Assembly: GCF_013450155.1 (NCBI RefSeq)
Contig: NZ_JACCKD010000001.1
Span: forward strand, 62,001 to 126,000
DNA from: Haloechinothrix aidingensis
Lineage (GTDB): Bacteria > Actinomycetota > Actinomycetes > Mycobacteriales > Pseudonocardiaceae
DNA length: 64,000 nt
Direction of reading: 5' to 3'
Shown: positions 1 to 8,437 of the stretch, one piece after another
How the letters are laid out: every line of letters starts with the position of its first letter
How positions within the stretch are numbered: position 1 is the first letter of the stretch
The notes under the pieces: model-generated
Databases searched by the model: none
Told to the model about the DNA's origin: nothing
Seen by the model: the letters and a program-made list of their open reading frames with translations, nothing else
Position numbers and translations under genes: made by a program

Positions 1-125
1 CGACCGGGAAGGTCCGTTCATGAGGAAGGACGCGCGCCCCGACCACCCCTCCCATGGGCGCCCGATCCCGCGGACGGGCCTCACCCGAGCTGGGGATATC
101 ACTCCGGACGGAGACAGGGGGACTC

Positions 126-794
126 GTGATTCGCGTACTGCTCGTCGATGACCAGGAACTGATGCGTGCCGGGTTCCACATGGTGCTCGGGGCCGCCGAG
201 GACATCGAGGTGGCAGGCGAGGCGGGCGACGGGGACACCGCGGTACGGCTCACGACCGAGCTCGACCCGGATGTCGTGCTGATGGACATCCGGATGCCCG
301 GGCTGAACGGGGTGGAGGCCACCCGGCGGATCGTGGCGTCACACCCGGCGCGGGTGCTCGTGATGACCACCTTCGACCTCGACGAGTACGTCTACTCCGC
401 ACTCAAGGCCGGGGCGAGCGGGTTCCTCCTCAAAGACACCGCCCCCGGCGACCTGATCTCCGCGTTGCGCTCGGTGGCCACCGGCGATGCGGTGGTGTCA
501 CCGAGCATCACCCGCAGGTTGCTGGACCGGTTCGCGGACTCGGCCGACCAGCCTCAGGACGACTCGGCGCTGGACGTGCTCACCGACCGCGAACGCGAGG
601 TGCTCGCGCTGGTGGCGCGGGGCCTGTCCAACACCGAGATCGCCGGGCAGCTGTACCTGTCCGAGGCCACCGTCAAGACGCATGTCGGCAGGCTGCTTGC
701 CAAACTGGATCTCCGCGACAGGGTGCAGGCCGTCGTGTTGGCCTACGACACCGGTCTTGCACGGCCCGGCGGGGCTCCCAGCAGGCCGTCCTGA
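126..794 (+). CDS. NarL/FixJ-family response regulator
   Basis: This is a two-component transcription regulator of about 222 residues. The N-terminal receiver domain has the acidic pocket (LVDDQE near the start) and a phosphoacceptor Asp at about residue 54 in VVLMDIRMPG. The C-terminal LuxR-type helix-turn-helix spans roughly residues 156-205 (LTDREREVL, then SEATVKTHVGRLL). I chose the GTG at 126 because the receiver fold begins right after it and an AGGGGG ribosome site lies just upstream; a longer ATG at 54 would add an unconserved tail. The partner histidine kinase is not visible and was probably encoded just left of the window. The ABC transporter downstream on the same strand is a plausible target, which is inference from position only. 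Confidence 0.93.
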   Translation: MIRVLLVDDQELMRAGFHMVLGAAEDIEVAGEAGDGDTAVRLTTELDPDVVLMDIRMPGLNGVEATRRIVASHPARVLVMTTFDLDEYVYSALKAGASGFLLKDTAPGDLISALRSVATGDAVVSPSITRRLLDRFADSADQPQDDSALDVLTDREREVLALVARGLSNTEIAGQLYLSEATVKTHVGRLLAKLDLRDRVQAVVLAYDTGLARPGGAPSRPS

Positions 795-1062
795 TCCCAC
801 CCGCCGCCCTGGCTGCCCACGCTGGCCCCGTCCCGTAGCCACCCCTGGACGCGAATCAGGGTCGGAATCAGGGCGATCACGGATCGTCTACGCCGCACGA
901 AGCGACGAGACTACGACCTGGGTCGGCCACGAAATCAACCTCGGGACCGACGCGCGCGACCCCGGTGACGGGGCATGCTCGAAGAGACAACGGGGGACCG
1001 GCCGCCACCAGCACGGGGCCGGGCCGGGAATCGACCGGCACTACGGAGAGGGAGATACCACC

Positions 1063-2010
1063 ATGATCGAGGCGAGAGGCCTCACCAAGCGTTACGGCGA
1101 GACCACAGCCGTCGACGACTTGTCGTTCGCCGCGGAGCCGGGGGTGGTGACAGGGTTCCTCGGCCCCAACGGTGCGGGCAAGTCGACCACCATGCGGATG
1201 ATCCTCGGGCTCGACCGGCCCACGAGCGGTTCGGTCACCGTGAGCGGGAAGCGCTACCACGAGCTGCGCCACCCGCTGCGCACCGTGGGCGCCCTGATCG
1301 ACGCTCGCTGGGTCCACCCCAACCGCTCCGCCCGATCACACCTGCGGTGGATGGCCAAGTCCAACGACATCCCGCAGCGGCGTGTCGACGAGGTGCTGGA
1401 GACCGTCGGGTTGACCTCGGTGGCGAACAAGAAGGCCGGGGGATTCTCGCTCGGCATGTCGCAGCGGCTGGGTATCGCGGGGGCGCTGCTCGGCGACCCG
1501 GAGATCCTGATGTTCGACGAGCCGGTCAACGGCCTGGACCCGGAGGGCATCCTCTGGATCCGCCGGTTCATGCACCGGCTCGCCGACGAAGGCCGCACGG
1601 TGTTCGTCTCCAGCCACCTGCTCTCCGAGATGGCGCTGACCGCCCAGGATCTCGTCGTCATCGGCAAGGGGGAGCTGATCGCGCAATGCAGCACGGCAGA
1701 TTTCGTCTCCCGTGCCACCGAGGACGCGGTGAAGGTGCGCAGCCCGCAACTCGCCGAGTTCCGGCCGGTGCTGGCCGACGCGGGCGCGTCGGTACGCGGC
1801 GAGGACGGCGCGGTCCTTGTCTCCGGACTGGACAGCGACGCCATCGGTGACCTCGCCGCGCGGCACCAGGTCGTACTGCATGAGCTCAGTCCCCAGCAGG
1901 GCTCGCTGGAGCAGGCCTTCATGCAGATCACCGGCGACTCCGTGGAGTACGCCAGCGACTTCGACGACCGTGCCCCCGCGACAACCGAGCTGGCAGGCAC
2001 CGCTTCCTGA
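1063..2010 (+). CDS. ABC transporter ATP-binding protein
   Basis: This is the ATPase subunit of an ABC exporter, about 315 residues. Walker A GPNGAGKST is at about residues 34-42, a degenerate signature SLGMSQRLG at about 127-135, and Walker B ILMFDEP at about 148-154, followed by the H-loop SSHLLSEM. The start ATG follows GGAGAGGGAG at good spacing; the same frame is open much further upstream but that part overlaps the response regulator gene. The C-terminal 100 residues are the variable extension typical of the CcmA/NatA-like group that pairs with small integral membrane permeases. The permease gene follows after 31 bp, so the two form an operon. The substrate cannot be deduced; relatives of this type export antibiotics or lipids. 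Confidence 0.95.
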   Translation: MIEARGLTKRYGETTAVDDLSFAAEPGVVTGFLGPNGAGKSTTMRMILGLDRPTSGSVTVSGKRYHELRHPLRTVGALIDARWVHPNRSARSHLRWMAKSNDIPQRRVDEVLETVGLTSVANKKAGGFSLGMSQRLGIAGALLGDPEILMFDEPVNGLDPEGILWIRRFMHRLADEGRTVFVSSHLLSEMALTAQDLVVIGKGELIAQCSTADFVSRATEDAVKVRSPQLAEFRPVLADAGASVRGEDGAVLVSGLDSDAIGDLAARHQVVLHELSPQQGSLEQAFMQITGDSVEYASDFDDRAPATTELAGTAS

Positions 2011-2041
2011 GCACCCGACGGATAGAGACGAAGGCACAACG

Positions 2042-2800
2042 ATGACTCTGCTCGCAGTTGAACGCATCAAGCTGTTCACCACCCGGTCACCGTGGTGGGG
2101 CACCCTGATCGCCCTGGCGATCGCGATCGGGTTCGCCGCGCTGACCACGGCCACCGCCGACGAAGGGTTCGTCAGCGTCGGCTCCACCCAGTTCGGCCAG
2201 TTCTTCGCCCTGACGGTCGTGATGGTGCTGGCCGCGCTGGCCATCACCACCGAGTACCGCTTCGGCACCATCCGGACCACGTTCCAGGCGATCCCGAACC
2301 GCGTGTCGGCGTTACTGGCCAAGACGACCGTGGTGTCCTCGCTGGCACTGGCGATCGGGCTGCTCGCCGCGTTCGGCGCCCTCGGTATCTCCGCCCTGAT
2401 CGCCCCGGACGCCAACCTCGCGCTGACAAGCGCCGCCGACTGGCGGCAGGTCGCGGGCAACGGCCTCGTCTACGCACTCGCCGCGGTGCTCGCGCTCGCC
2501 GTGGGTATCCTGCTCCGGCACAGCGCCGCAGCGATCGCGATCCTGCTCATCTACACCGCGGTGATCGAGTCGCTGACCCCGATCATTCCCGAGATCGGGT
2601 CGACCATCCACGAGTGGATGCCGTTCAACGTCGTGGAGAAGTTCCTCAGCGGTGACGGGGGCACGCGGGCGGTCGCCGAGGCGGGGCCACCGCTGTCCAC
2701 GTCGACGCTGAGCCCGTGGCTCGCGCTCGCCTACTTCGCGGCGATCGCTTTCGGCATGCTCGCCGTCGCGCTCGTGGTCGCGCATCGGCGCGACGCCTGA
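2042..2800 (+). CDS. ABC transporter permease (ABC-2 type)
   Basis: This is an integral membrane protein of about 252 residues with around six hydrophobic segments, beginning MTLLAVERIKLFTTRSPWW, which is the usual N-terminus of ABC-2 permeases (a short cytoplasmic helix rich in Lys/Arg before the first membrane span). It also carries the family motif ITTEYRFGTIRTTF after the second span. It lies 31 bp behind the ATPase gene and will form the membrane pore of that exporter. The start ATG is preceded by GACGAAGG. A strong hairpin starts 11 bp after its stop and probably ends the transcript. Confidence 0.92.
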   Translation: MTLLAVERIKLFTTRSPWWGTLIALAIAIGFAALTTATADEGFVSVGSTQFGQFFALTVVMVLAALAITTEYRFGTIRTTFQAIPNRVSALLAKTTVVSSLALAIGLLAAFGALGISALIAPDANLALTSAADWRQVAGNGLVYALAAVLALAVGILLRHSAAAIAILLIYTAVIESLTPIIPEIGSTIHEWMPFNVVEKFLSGDGGTRAVAEAGPPLSTSTLSPWLALAYFAAIAFGMLAVALVVAHRRDA

Positions 2801-2811
2801 GCCACACGAGC

Positions 2812-2845
2812 CGGGTCGTGCGTCGCTCGGGGAACGCACGACCCG
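2812..2845 (+). terminator. Hairpin terminator after the ABC operon
   Basis: A perfect 12-bp inverted repeat, CGGGTCGTGCGT at 2812-2823 and ACGCACGACCCG at 2834-2845, has a 10-nt loop and starts 11 bp after the permease stop codon. There is no T-tract, which is common for actinobacterial terminators. Confidence 0.75.
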
Positions 2846-2855
2846 TCGGGGGAAA

Positions 2856-2928
2856 GGGCCGGACCGGTCAGGGAGATCCGGGGCGCGAAGCGCCGCGGTA
2901 CGGGGTAGCTTCCCTGCCGGTCCGGCCC
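2856..2928. repeat. Compound inverted repeat with internal hairpin
   Basis: The outer arms GGGCCGGACCGG (2856-2867) and CCGGTCCGGCCC (2917-2928) are perfectly complementary. Inside them lie a second pair (CAGGGA / TCCCTG) and a central hairpin GGCGC-GAA-GCGCC. The whole element can fold into a long branched stem of 73 nt. It lies directly after the ABC terminator and about 140 bp before trmB. It may be a second terminator or a small structured RNA; nothing decides between these. Confidence 0.55.
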
Positions 2929-3070
2929 TCTTCGTTCCCCGGGTGCGGTCGTCACCGGTAGCTCCCCGTCACCTCGCGTGCCACACGTCCCGCCCGGGGT
3001 GATCGCCACCACCTGGGTAAAGTCGAAGTCGCCAGCCGAGCACCCAGCCCTACCGGAGACCCGACTCATC

Positions 3071-3808
3071 GTGAGCAGCCAACACCCCACCTCACCCGAC
3101 GAGTGGTCCGGTGCGCAGCGACCCCGCCGAAACGTGGTCAGCTACGTGCACAGGGGCGGCCGCATGACCGTCGGCCAGCAGAAGGCCTGGGAACGCGGCT
3201 GGGGCCGGTACGGCCGCGACATCGCCGGACTACCGCCCGGGCAGCTGGACATCGGCGCGTGGTTCGGCAGGCAGGCCCCCGTCGTGCTGGAGATCGGTTC
3301 CGGGATGGGCGAGACCACGGCCGAGCTCGCCTACAACGCTCCCGACCTCAACCACCTCGCCGTGGAGGTCTACGCGGCTGGTCTCGGTCAGTTGCTGCTG
3401 CGCGCCGAGAAGCTGGAGCTGGACAACCTGCGGCTGCTGCGCGGCGACGCCGTCGTGCTGTTGCGCGAGCACCTCGCGCCGGAGTCGTTGCACCAGGTCC
3501 GCATCTTCTACCCCGACCCGTGGCCGAAGAAGCGGCACCACAAGCGCAGGCTCATCCAACCGGAGTTCGTGTCCTTGCTGGCCTCCAGGATCGAGAAGGG
3601 CGGCACCCTGCACCTGGCCACCGACTGGCAGGACTACGCCGAGCAGATGCGCGAGGTGTGCGCGGCCGAGCCGCTGCTGTACAACCCGCATGCGCGGCAG
3701 CCGGGTGGCTGGGCGCCGCGGCCGGTGTGGCGACCGGTCACGAAGTTCGAGTCGCGCGCGGAGAGCGAGGGACGCGTCTCCCGTGACCTCATCCTGGAGC
3801 GCGTGTGA
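3071..3808 (+). CDS. trmB: tRNA (guanine-N7-)-methyltransferase
   Basis: TrmB uses S-adenosylmethionine to methylate guanine 46 in the variable loop of tRNAs, in the cytoplasm. The SAM-binding motif EIGSGMGETT is at about residues 73-82 and the family hallmark FYPDPWPKKRHHKRR at about 147-161, followed by the LHLATDWQDYAEQM segment. The length, about 245 residues, is normal. I chose the GTG at 3071, which has a GGAG 12 nt upstream; an in-frame ATG at 2978 adds 31 residues without a ribosome site and without family similarity. The gene is followed after 19 bp by an amidohydrolase gene that may be cotranscribed. Confidence 0.95.
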   Translation: MSSQHPTSPDEWSGAQRPRRNVVSYVHRGGRMTVGQQKAWERGWGRYGRDIAGLPPGQLDIGAWFGRQAPVVLEIGSGMGETTAELAYNAPDLNHLAVEVYAAGLGQLLLRAEKLELDNLRLLRGDAVVLLREHLAPESLHQVRIFYPDPWPKKRHHKRRLIQPEFVSLLASRIEKGGTLHLATDWQDYAEQMREVCAAEPLLYNPHARQPGGWAPRPVWRPVTKFESRAESEGRVSRDLILERV

Positions 3809-3827
3809 ACGTGGCACGATCGGGCCC

Positions 3828-5138
3828 ATGTCACGTCGAATCCACGCGCCGATCGTCCTGCCGTGCGGCGACCCTTTCACCGTGCTACGTGACGCCACGG
3901 TGGATGTGGACGCCACCGGCACCATCACCTACTGCGGACCGCGGGCCGGCGCGCCGGAGCGGCACGACGCGGCCGTCTCCGAGCTCACCGGGATCCTGCT
4001 GCCCGGGCTGATCAACGCGCACGCGCACAGCCCGATGACCCTGCTGCGCGGCATGGGGGGCGACCTGCCCCTGATGCGCTGGCTGCACGAGGTGGTCTTC
4101 CCGGCCGAGGCCGCGCTCACCCCGGACGACGTACACGCGGGCATGCTGCTCGGTTCCGTCGAGATGCTCCGCCACGGCGTGACCACCAGTACCGAGATGT
4201 ACTACCAGGGCGAGCGGGTCGCCGATGCCGTGCTGCGTACCGGAGGCCGGCTGGTGCTGACCGGACCCGTGATCGACCTGCCCGGGCTGAGCTGGCGCGC
4301 AGCCGTCAAGCACATCGACGACTGGATCGACACCGACGGCCGGATCTTCGGTCCCGGGCAGCGCATCGAACTCGGTTACGGGCCGCACTCGGCGTACATG
4401 CTGCCCGCCGACGCGCTGGAGGTGATCGCGGAGTCCGCACGCGCCCGCGAAGCGCTCGTGCACATCCACGCCGCCGAGACCGCGGGCGAGGACACCGAGC
4501 TGCGCGAGCGGTACGGCTCGGTACCGCGGTTGCTCGACGAGGTCGGCGTGCTGTCCGGGCGGGCGCTGCTGGCGCACGCGGTGCATGTCGACGCCACCGA
4601 TATCGCGCTGCTGGCGCGCAGCGGCGCCAGCGTGGCGCACTGTCCCGGCTCGAACGCCAAGCTCGCCTCCGGAATCGCCCCGCTGAACGAGCTGCTCGCC
4701 GCGGGTGTTCCCGTCGGCCTTGGCACAGACGGCCCGGCCAGTAACGACGACCTGGACCTGTTGCACGAGGTGCAGCTGACCGCGATGCTGGCGCGGCTGA
4801 GCACCGGCGACTCCACCGCCGTGTCCGCGGAGCAGGCCCTGCTGCTGGCCACCCGCGACGGGGCAGCCGCCCTCGGCCGCACCGACATCGGCACGATCGA
4901 GCCGGGGCGGTGGGGCGACCTGGTGCACATCGACCTGGATGATCCCGCGTTCGTCGCGGGCGCGGACGCCCCGGACGAGCAGCTGGTCGCGAACCTGGTG
5001 TGGGGTGCGGGCTCCCGGCGCGTCACCGACGTCTGGGTCGCCGGGGAACACGTCGTCACCGAGGGCGAGTCGACACGTGTCGACCGTGGCCAGGCGCAGG
5101 CGGACGTGCGCGCGACCGCGGGGCGCCTGCGCGGGTGA
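3828..5138 (+). CDS. TRZ/ATZ-type amidohydrolase (MtaD-like deaminase)
   Basis: This is a metal-dependent hydrolase of the amidohydrolase superfamily, about 436 residues. The first metal motif is PGLINAHAHSP (His at about 65 and 67), the next ligands lie in LVHIHAAET and LLAHAVHVD, then HCPGSNAKLASG, and the catalytic Asp is in GTDGPASNDDLD. This set is typical of 5-methylthioadenosine/S-adenosylhomocysteine deaminases and related guanine or triazine deaminases. The exact substrate (methylthioadenosine, adenosylhomocysteine or another aminopurine) cannot be read from the motifs. The ATG at 3828 has no clear Shine-Dalgarno site, so translation may depend on trmB, whose stop is 19 bp upstream. 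The gene converges on the dehydrogenase gene with a 6-bp gap. Confidence 0.88.
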   Translation: MSRRIHAPIVLPCGDPFTVLRDATVDVDATGTITYCGPRAGAPERHDAAVSELTGILLPGLINAHAHSPMTLLRGMGGDLPLMRWLHEVVFPAEAALTPDDVHAGMLLGSVEMLRHGVTTSTEMYYQGERVADAVLRTGGRLVLTGPVIDLPGLSWRAAVKHIDDWIDTDGRIFGPGQRIELGYGPHSAYMLPADALEVIAESARAREALVHIHAAETAGEDTELRERYGSVPRLLDEVGVLSGRALLAHAVHVDATDIALLARSGASVAHCPGSNAKLASGIAPLNELLAAGVPVGLGTDGPASNDDLDLLHEVQLTAMLARLSTGDSTAVSAEQALLLATRDGAAALGRTDIGTIEPGRWGDLVHIDLDDPAFVAGADAPDEQLVANLVWGAGSRRVTDVWVAGEHVVTEGESTRVDRGQAQADVRATAGRLRG

Positions 5139-5144
5139 GGAGGA

Positions 5145-5828
5145 TCAGCCCGGGCGGACGGTGATCTCCGTGACATGCGCGTCCGCGGTCGCCGTGACCG
5201 CGTGGCGCACCGCACCGGCCACCGACTCCGGGCGGAGGAACTGCTCGGGCTCGTAGCGGCGGCCCTCGCCCGCGACGATGGCTTCCTGCATCGGCGTGGC
5301 GGTACGTCCCGGGTACACCGACGTGACCCGCAGCCCGGCAGGCTCTTCCTCGCCGCGCAACGAGTCGGCGAACCCGCGCAAGGCGAACTTGCTCGCCGCG
5401 TACGGACCCCAGCCCGGTCGCGCGTTGTGTCCGGCGCCCGAGTTGATCAGCACGACGTGCCCGCGCGCCTCGCGTAGCGCAGGCAGTAGCTGCCTGGTCA
5501 GCTCCGCGACCGCGGCGACGTTGACCTCGAAGTTGGCACGCCAGTCGGCCATGCTCGCCTGCTCCACCGTGCCCAGCGTGGCGATGCCCGCGGAGTGCAC
5601 CAGCACGTCCAGTTCGGTGACGCCGTGCACAGCCTCGGCGATCCTGTCCGGGTCGGTCAGGTCGACCTGCCAGGGTGTCGCCGCGGGCAACGAGGAGGCC
5701 AGGGCGTCGAGGGAACGCTTGTTCCGCCCGCCGAGCAGCAGGTGGTGGGTAGGTGCCAGCGCGTGCGCCACGGCGGTTCCGATGCCACTGGATGCCCCGG
5801 TCACCAGGGCCAAGGGTGATCGCGTCAT
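5145..5828 (-). CDS. Short-chain dehydrogenase/reductase
   Basis: This is a classical SDR oxidoreductase of about 227 residues. The NAD(P)-binding glycine motif TGASSGIG is at residues 10-17, followed by an Arg (GGRNK) that suggests NADPH preference. The catalytic Ser130 (INSGAG), Tyr143 and Lys147 (YAASK) are all present, and the post-catalytic loop has VYPGRTATPMQ. The substrate is unknown. The ATG at 5828 lacks a good ribosome site and sits close to a hairpin that ends ino1 transcription upstream, so it may have its own leaderless promoter. Confidence 0.93.
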   Translation of the reverse strand: MTRSPLALVTGASSGIGTAVAHALAPTHHLLLGGRNKRSLDALASSLPAATPWQVDLTDPDRIAEAVHGVTELDVLVHSAGIATLGTVEQASMADWRANFEVNVAAVAELTRQLLPALREARGHVVLINSGAGHNARPGWGPYAASKFALRGFADSLRGEEEPAGLRVTSVYPGRTATPMQEAIVAGEGRRYEPEQFLRPESVAGAVRHAVTATADAHVTEITVRPG

Positions 5829-5860
5829 AACCGCCACCGTAGCGTCGCAGGGCGCGGCGG

Positions 5861-5921
5861 CGGGGAGCCCGAGGTGACCTTGGTTCCGTAGAAGGAGCCG
5901 CATGTCACCTTGGGCTCCCCG
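5861..5921 (-). terminator. Terminator hairpin after ino1
   Basis: The arms at 5861-5878 and 5904-5921 are 18 bp long and complementary except for one G-T pair. They enclose 25 nt that can form a further six-pair stem. The hairpin starts 11 bp after the ino1 stop codon on the minus strand and lies before the dehydrogenase gene. Confidence 0.8.
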
Positions 5922-5932
5922 CCCCGGGCGGT

Positions 5933-7051
5933 TTAGTCCTCGCCGTTGATGAAGCGCTCCACGGCGTCGTGCGCGACGGAGTCGTGGTACTGCTCCGGCG
6001 GCGACTTCATGAAGTAGGACGAGGCGCCGAGCACGGGACCGGCGACGCCCCGGTCCTTGGCGATCTTGGCCGCGCGTACCGCGTCGATGATGATTCCCGC
6101 CGAGTTCGGCGAGTCCCACACCTCCAGCTTGTACTCCATGTTCAGCGGAACGTCGCCGAAGGCACGGCCCTCCAGGCGGACATACGCCCACTTGCGGTCG
6201 TCCAGCCAGGCCACGTAGTCGGACGGGCCGATGTGCACGTTGTCCTTACCGAGATCACGATCGACCTGCGACGTCACCGACTGGGTCTTGGAGACGCGCT
6301 TGGACTCGAGCCGCTCCATCTCCTTCATGTTCATGAAGTCCATGTTGCCGCCGACGTTGAGCTGCATCGTGCGATCCAGCTGCACGCCGCGATCCTCGAA
6401 CAGCTTCGCAAGCACTCGGTGCGTGATCGTCGCGCCGACCTGCGACTTGATGTCGTCGCCGACGATCGGCACGCCGGCGTCGGTGAACTTCTGCGCCCAC
6501 TCCGGGTCCGAGGCGATGAACACGGGGAGCGCGTTGACGAAGGCGACACCGGCATCGACGGCGCACTGCGCGTAGAACTTGTCCGCATCCTCTGAGCCGA
6601 CCGGAAGGTACGAGACCAGCACGTCGACCTCGGCCTCACGCAAAGCCGCGACGACGTCGACGGGCGTGTCATCGGACTCGGAGATCGTCTCCCTGTAGAA
6701 ACGGCCCAGCCCGTCATGGGTGTGCCCCCGCTGCACGGTGACGCCGAGCGGCGGCACATCCGCGATCTTGATGGTGTTGTTCTCGCTCGCCACGATCGCC
6801 TCGGACAGATCGCGGCCGACCTTCTTCGCATCCACGTCGAACGCCGCGACGAACTGCACGTCACCAATGTGGTAGTCACCGAACTGCACGTGCATCAGTC
6901 CAGGCACACGCGAGTCGACATCGGCGTCACGGTAGTACTCGACGCCCTGCACAAGAGACGCCGCGCAATTGCCGACGCCAACGATGGCCACCCTGACAGC
7001 GTTATCGGCTCGAGCGCTCGAGCTGCTCGCGCTGCGGCGGTTCTCGCCCAT
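5933..7051 (-). CDS. ino1: Inositol-1-phosphate synthase
   Basis: Ino1 converts glucose 6-phosphate to 1L-myo-inositol 1-phosphate with NAD, the first step to inositol, phosphatidylinositol and mycothiol in actinobacteria. The protein of 372 residues starts, after a short Ser-rich tail, with the NAD-binding motif [12 protein letters not shown] (about residues 21-32). It carries the family blocks [31 protein letters not shown] (substrate pocket lysine), and [11 protein letters not shown]. It is of the short bacterial/archaeal type, close to mycobacterial Rv0046c in length and motifs. The ATG follows AAGGAG at good spacing. The padR gene lies 53 bp upstream on the same strand, as in mycobacteria (Rv0047c-Rv0046c). 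An inverted CTTGT...ACAAG in that gap could be an operator for ino1 itself. Confidence 0.97.
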   Translation of the reverse strand: MGENRRSASSSSARADNAVRVAIVGVGNCAASLVQGVEYYRDADVDSRVPGLMHVQFGDYHIGDVQFVAAFDVDAKKVGRDLSEAIVASENNTIKIADVPPLGVTVQRGHTHDGLGRFYRETISESDDTPVDVVAALREAEVDVLVSYLPVGSEDADKFYAQCAVDAGVAFVNALPVFIASDPEWAQKFTDAGVPIVGDDIKSQVGATITHRVLAKLFEDRGVQLDRTMQLNVGGNMDFMNMKEMERLESKRVSKTQSVTSQVDRDLGKDNVHIGPSDYVAWLDDRKWAYVRLEGRAFGDVPLNMEYKLEVWDSPNSAGIIIDAVRAAKIAKDRGVAGPVLGASSYFMKSPPEQYHDSVAHDAVERFINGED

Positions 7052-7104
7052 GCCGGTTCTCCTTCACTTGAGACTTGTCACTGCTGTGGCTACAAGACAG
7101 CGAC

Positions 7105-7686
7105 TCATTCCATCTGCTTGCGCTGCTCCGCTTGCTCGTGCGCGATCAGCTCGTTGAGCCAGCGCACTTCGCGTTCGCTGCTCTCCAGGCCGAGCCTGTG
7201 CAGCTCGCGGGTATAGCGATCGATCCGTTCCTCGGCGCGGGACAGCGCGGCACGCAACCCTTCCCGCCGTTCCTCCACGCGGCGCCTGCGCCCTTCCAGG
7301 ATCCGCATCCGCACATCGGCGGGCGTGCGGGAGAAAAAGGCCAGGTGCACTCCGAAACCCTCGTCGTCCCAGGTCTGCGGCCCCGCGTCGCCGACGAGCT
7401 CGGCGAACCGCTCCTTGCCGTCGGCCGTGAGCTTGTACACGCGTCGCGCCTTACGGCCCCAGGTGCGGTTCTGGCCGCGCTGGGTACCGGATGTGGACTC
7501 ACCCTCGCCGAGTTCAGCAGGCTCCTCCGCGATCAGGCCCGCACGCTGCAACCTGCGCAAGGTGGGGTAGACCGACCCGTACGAGAACGTCCGGAACATC
7601 CCCAGCGTGTCGTGCAGGCGTTTCCGCAGCACATAGCCGTGCATCGGCGCCTCGTGCAGCAGCCCGAGGATCGCGAACTCCAGCAT
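7105..7686 (-). CDS. PadR-family transcriptional regulator
   Basis: This is a DNA-binding regulator of about 193 residues. The N-terminal winged helix (MLEFAILGLLHEAPMHGYVLRK, split here as MLEFAILGLLHEA and MHGYVLRKRL) and the SYGSVYPTLRRLQRAGLI recognition region are typical of PadR. The C-terminal half is a long Arg/Glu-rich coiled coil, the usual dimerisation part of the AphA/PadR-C group. The ATG at 7686 is preceded by a perfect AGGAGGTG; the frame is open 126 nt further but without a start signal. Its position upstream of ino1 matches Rv0047c in mycobacteria. It is divergent from the DUF5318-ponA1 operon, and a palindrome in the shared promoter region is a candidate binding site. Confidence 0.94.
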   Translation of the reverse strand: MLEFAILGLLHEAPMHGYVLRKRLHDTLGMFRTFSYGSVYPTLRRLQRAGLIAEEPAELGEGESTSGTQRGQNRTWGRKARRVYKLTADGKERFAELVGDAGPQTWDDEGFGVHLAFFSRTPADVRMRILEGRRRRVEERREGLRAALSRAEERIDRYTRELHRLGLESSEREVRWLNELIAHEQAEQRKQME

Positions 7687-8010
7687 CCTGCACCTCCTCG
7701 CCGTGCTTATCGGCCATGCCTGCCCGCGAGACCCACCGGCGGGCCCGTGCCCGGCTCGCGCACACGGGAACCGTCCGACGAACCCGCGATATGTCATACC
7801 ACTATATCGCACCGATACATCGGCGTCTCCTCATCGCGCCTGTCCCCGAGTCGGGTAGCTCACACCGATGCCGGATAGACAACCGGAGGGCCGGTGTCCG
7901 CATCCCGTCCCGGCACCGGTCCTGACCTGGCCCGCAGCTGTGGTGCCAGGTGCGTCCGCGGGAGGGGCACCGCGCGATCGTTGGGGACATCCGCCCGGGA
8001 CACGTACGCT
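7687..8010. promoter_or_regulatory. Divergent padR / DUF5318 promoter region
   Basis: This 324-bp gap separates padR (minus) from the DUF5318-ponA1 operon (plus). The only AT-rich part is around 7788-7820 and holds ATATGTCATACC and ACTATATCGC. A perfect inverted repeat TATCG-CAC-CGATA lies at 7805-7817. Such short AT-rich dyads close to the padR gene are typical PadR-type autoregulatory operators, so autoregulation is likely but not proven. The rest, 7830-8000, shows no clear signal. Confidence 0.45.
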
Positions 8011-8424
8011 GTGCCTGTGCGGAACCAGCGACACATCGTGGACTACGCGTTACGCAAACGCGCGCTGCTCAGGCAGTACCGCGCGGGCACAGTGAGCCGC
8101 GCGGAAGTCTGTGACGCCGGTCCGTACCTGCTGCGCGCCGCCGAGTATCACGGTGAACACATCGAGCACCCGTGCCCCGTCTGCACCAGGCGAAACATGA
8201 GCCTGGTGGCGTGGGTGTTCGGTTCCGAGTTGGGGCAAGCGTCCGGATCCGCCCGCCGGCCGGATGAGCTTGATCGAATGACCCAGCTATTCTCGGAGTT
8301 CACCGTCTTTGTGGTGGAGGTGTGCCGCATGTGCCGTTGGAACCATGTCGCGATCTCCTACGTTCTCGGTACCGGCGGAACCGGCCCCGGCCGTTCACGC
8401 GCGCAGCAGGCAGCAGCCCCTTGA
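8011..8424 (+). CDS. DUF5318-family small protein
   Basis: This is a conserved actinobacterial protein of about 137 residues with no known activity, located before ponA1 as in mycobacteria (Rv0049 position). The conserved core starts RNQRHIVDYALRKRALLRQ and contains two Cys pairs, HPCPVCTRR and VCRMCRWN, which probably bind one zinc ion as a zinc ribbon. The start is one of two GTG codons at 8011 and 8017; a GGGA about 10 nt upstream favours 8011. The stop is 13 bp before ponA1, so the two are cotranscribed, which hints at a role in cell-wall growth or its control. Confidence 0.85.
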   Translation: MPVRNQRHIVDYALRKRALLRQYRAGTVSRAEVCDAGPYLLRAAEYHGEHIEHPCPVCTRRNMSLVAWVFGSELGQASGSARRPDELDRMTQLFSEFTVFVVEVCRMCRWNHVAISYVLGTGGTGPGRSRAQQAAAP

Positions 8425-8437
8425 GTGAGGCGTATTC

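Noticed and set aside
1..23. Possible 3' end of a histidine kinase gene ending at TGA 21-23
   Set aside because: Only seven codons are visible, too few to support any call.
2978..3070. Longer N-terminus for TrmB from the ATG at 2978
   Set aside because: No ribosome site and no family similarity in these 31 residues; the GTG at 3071 has GGAG upstream.
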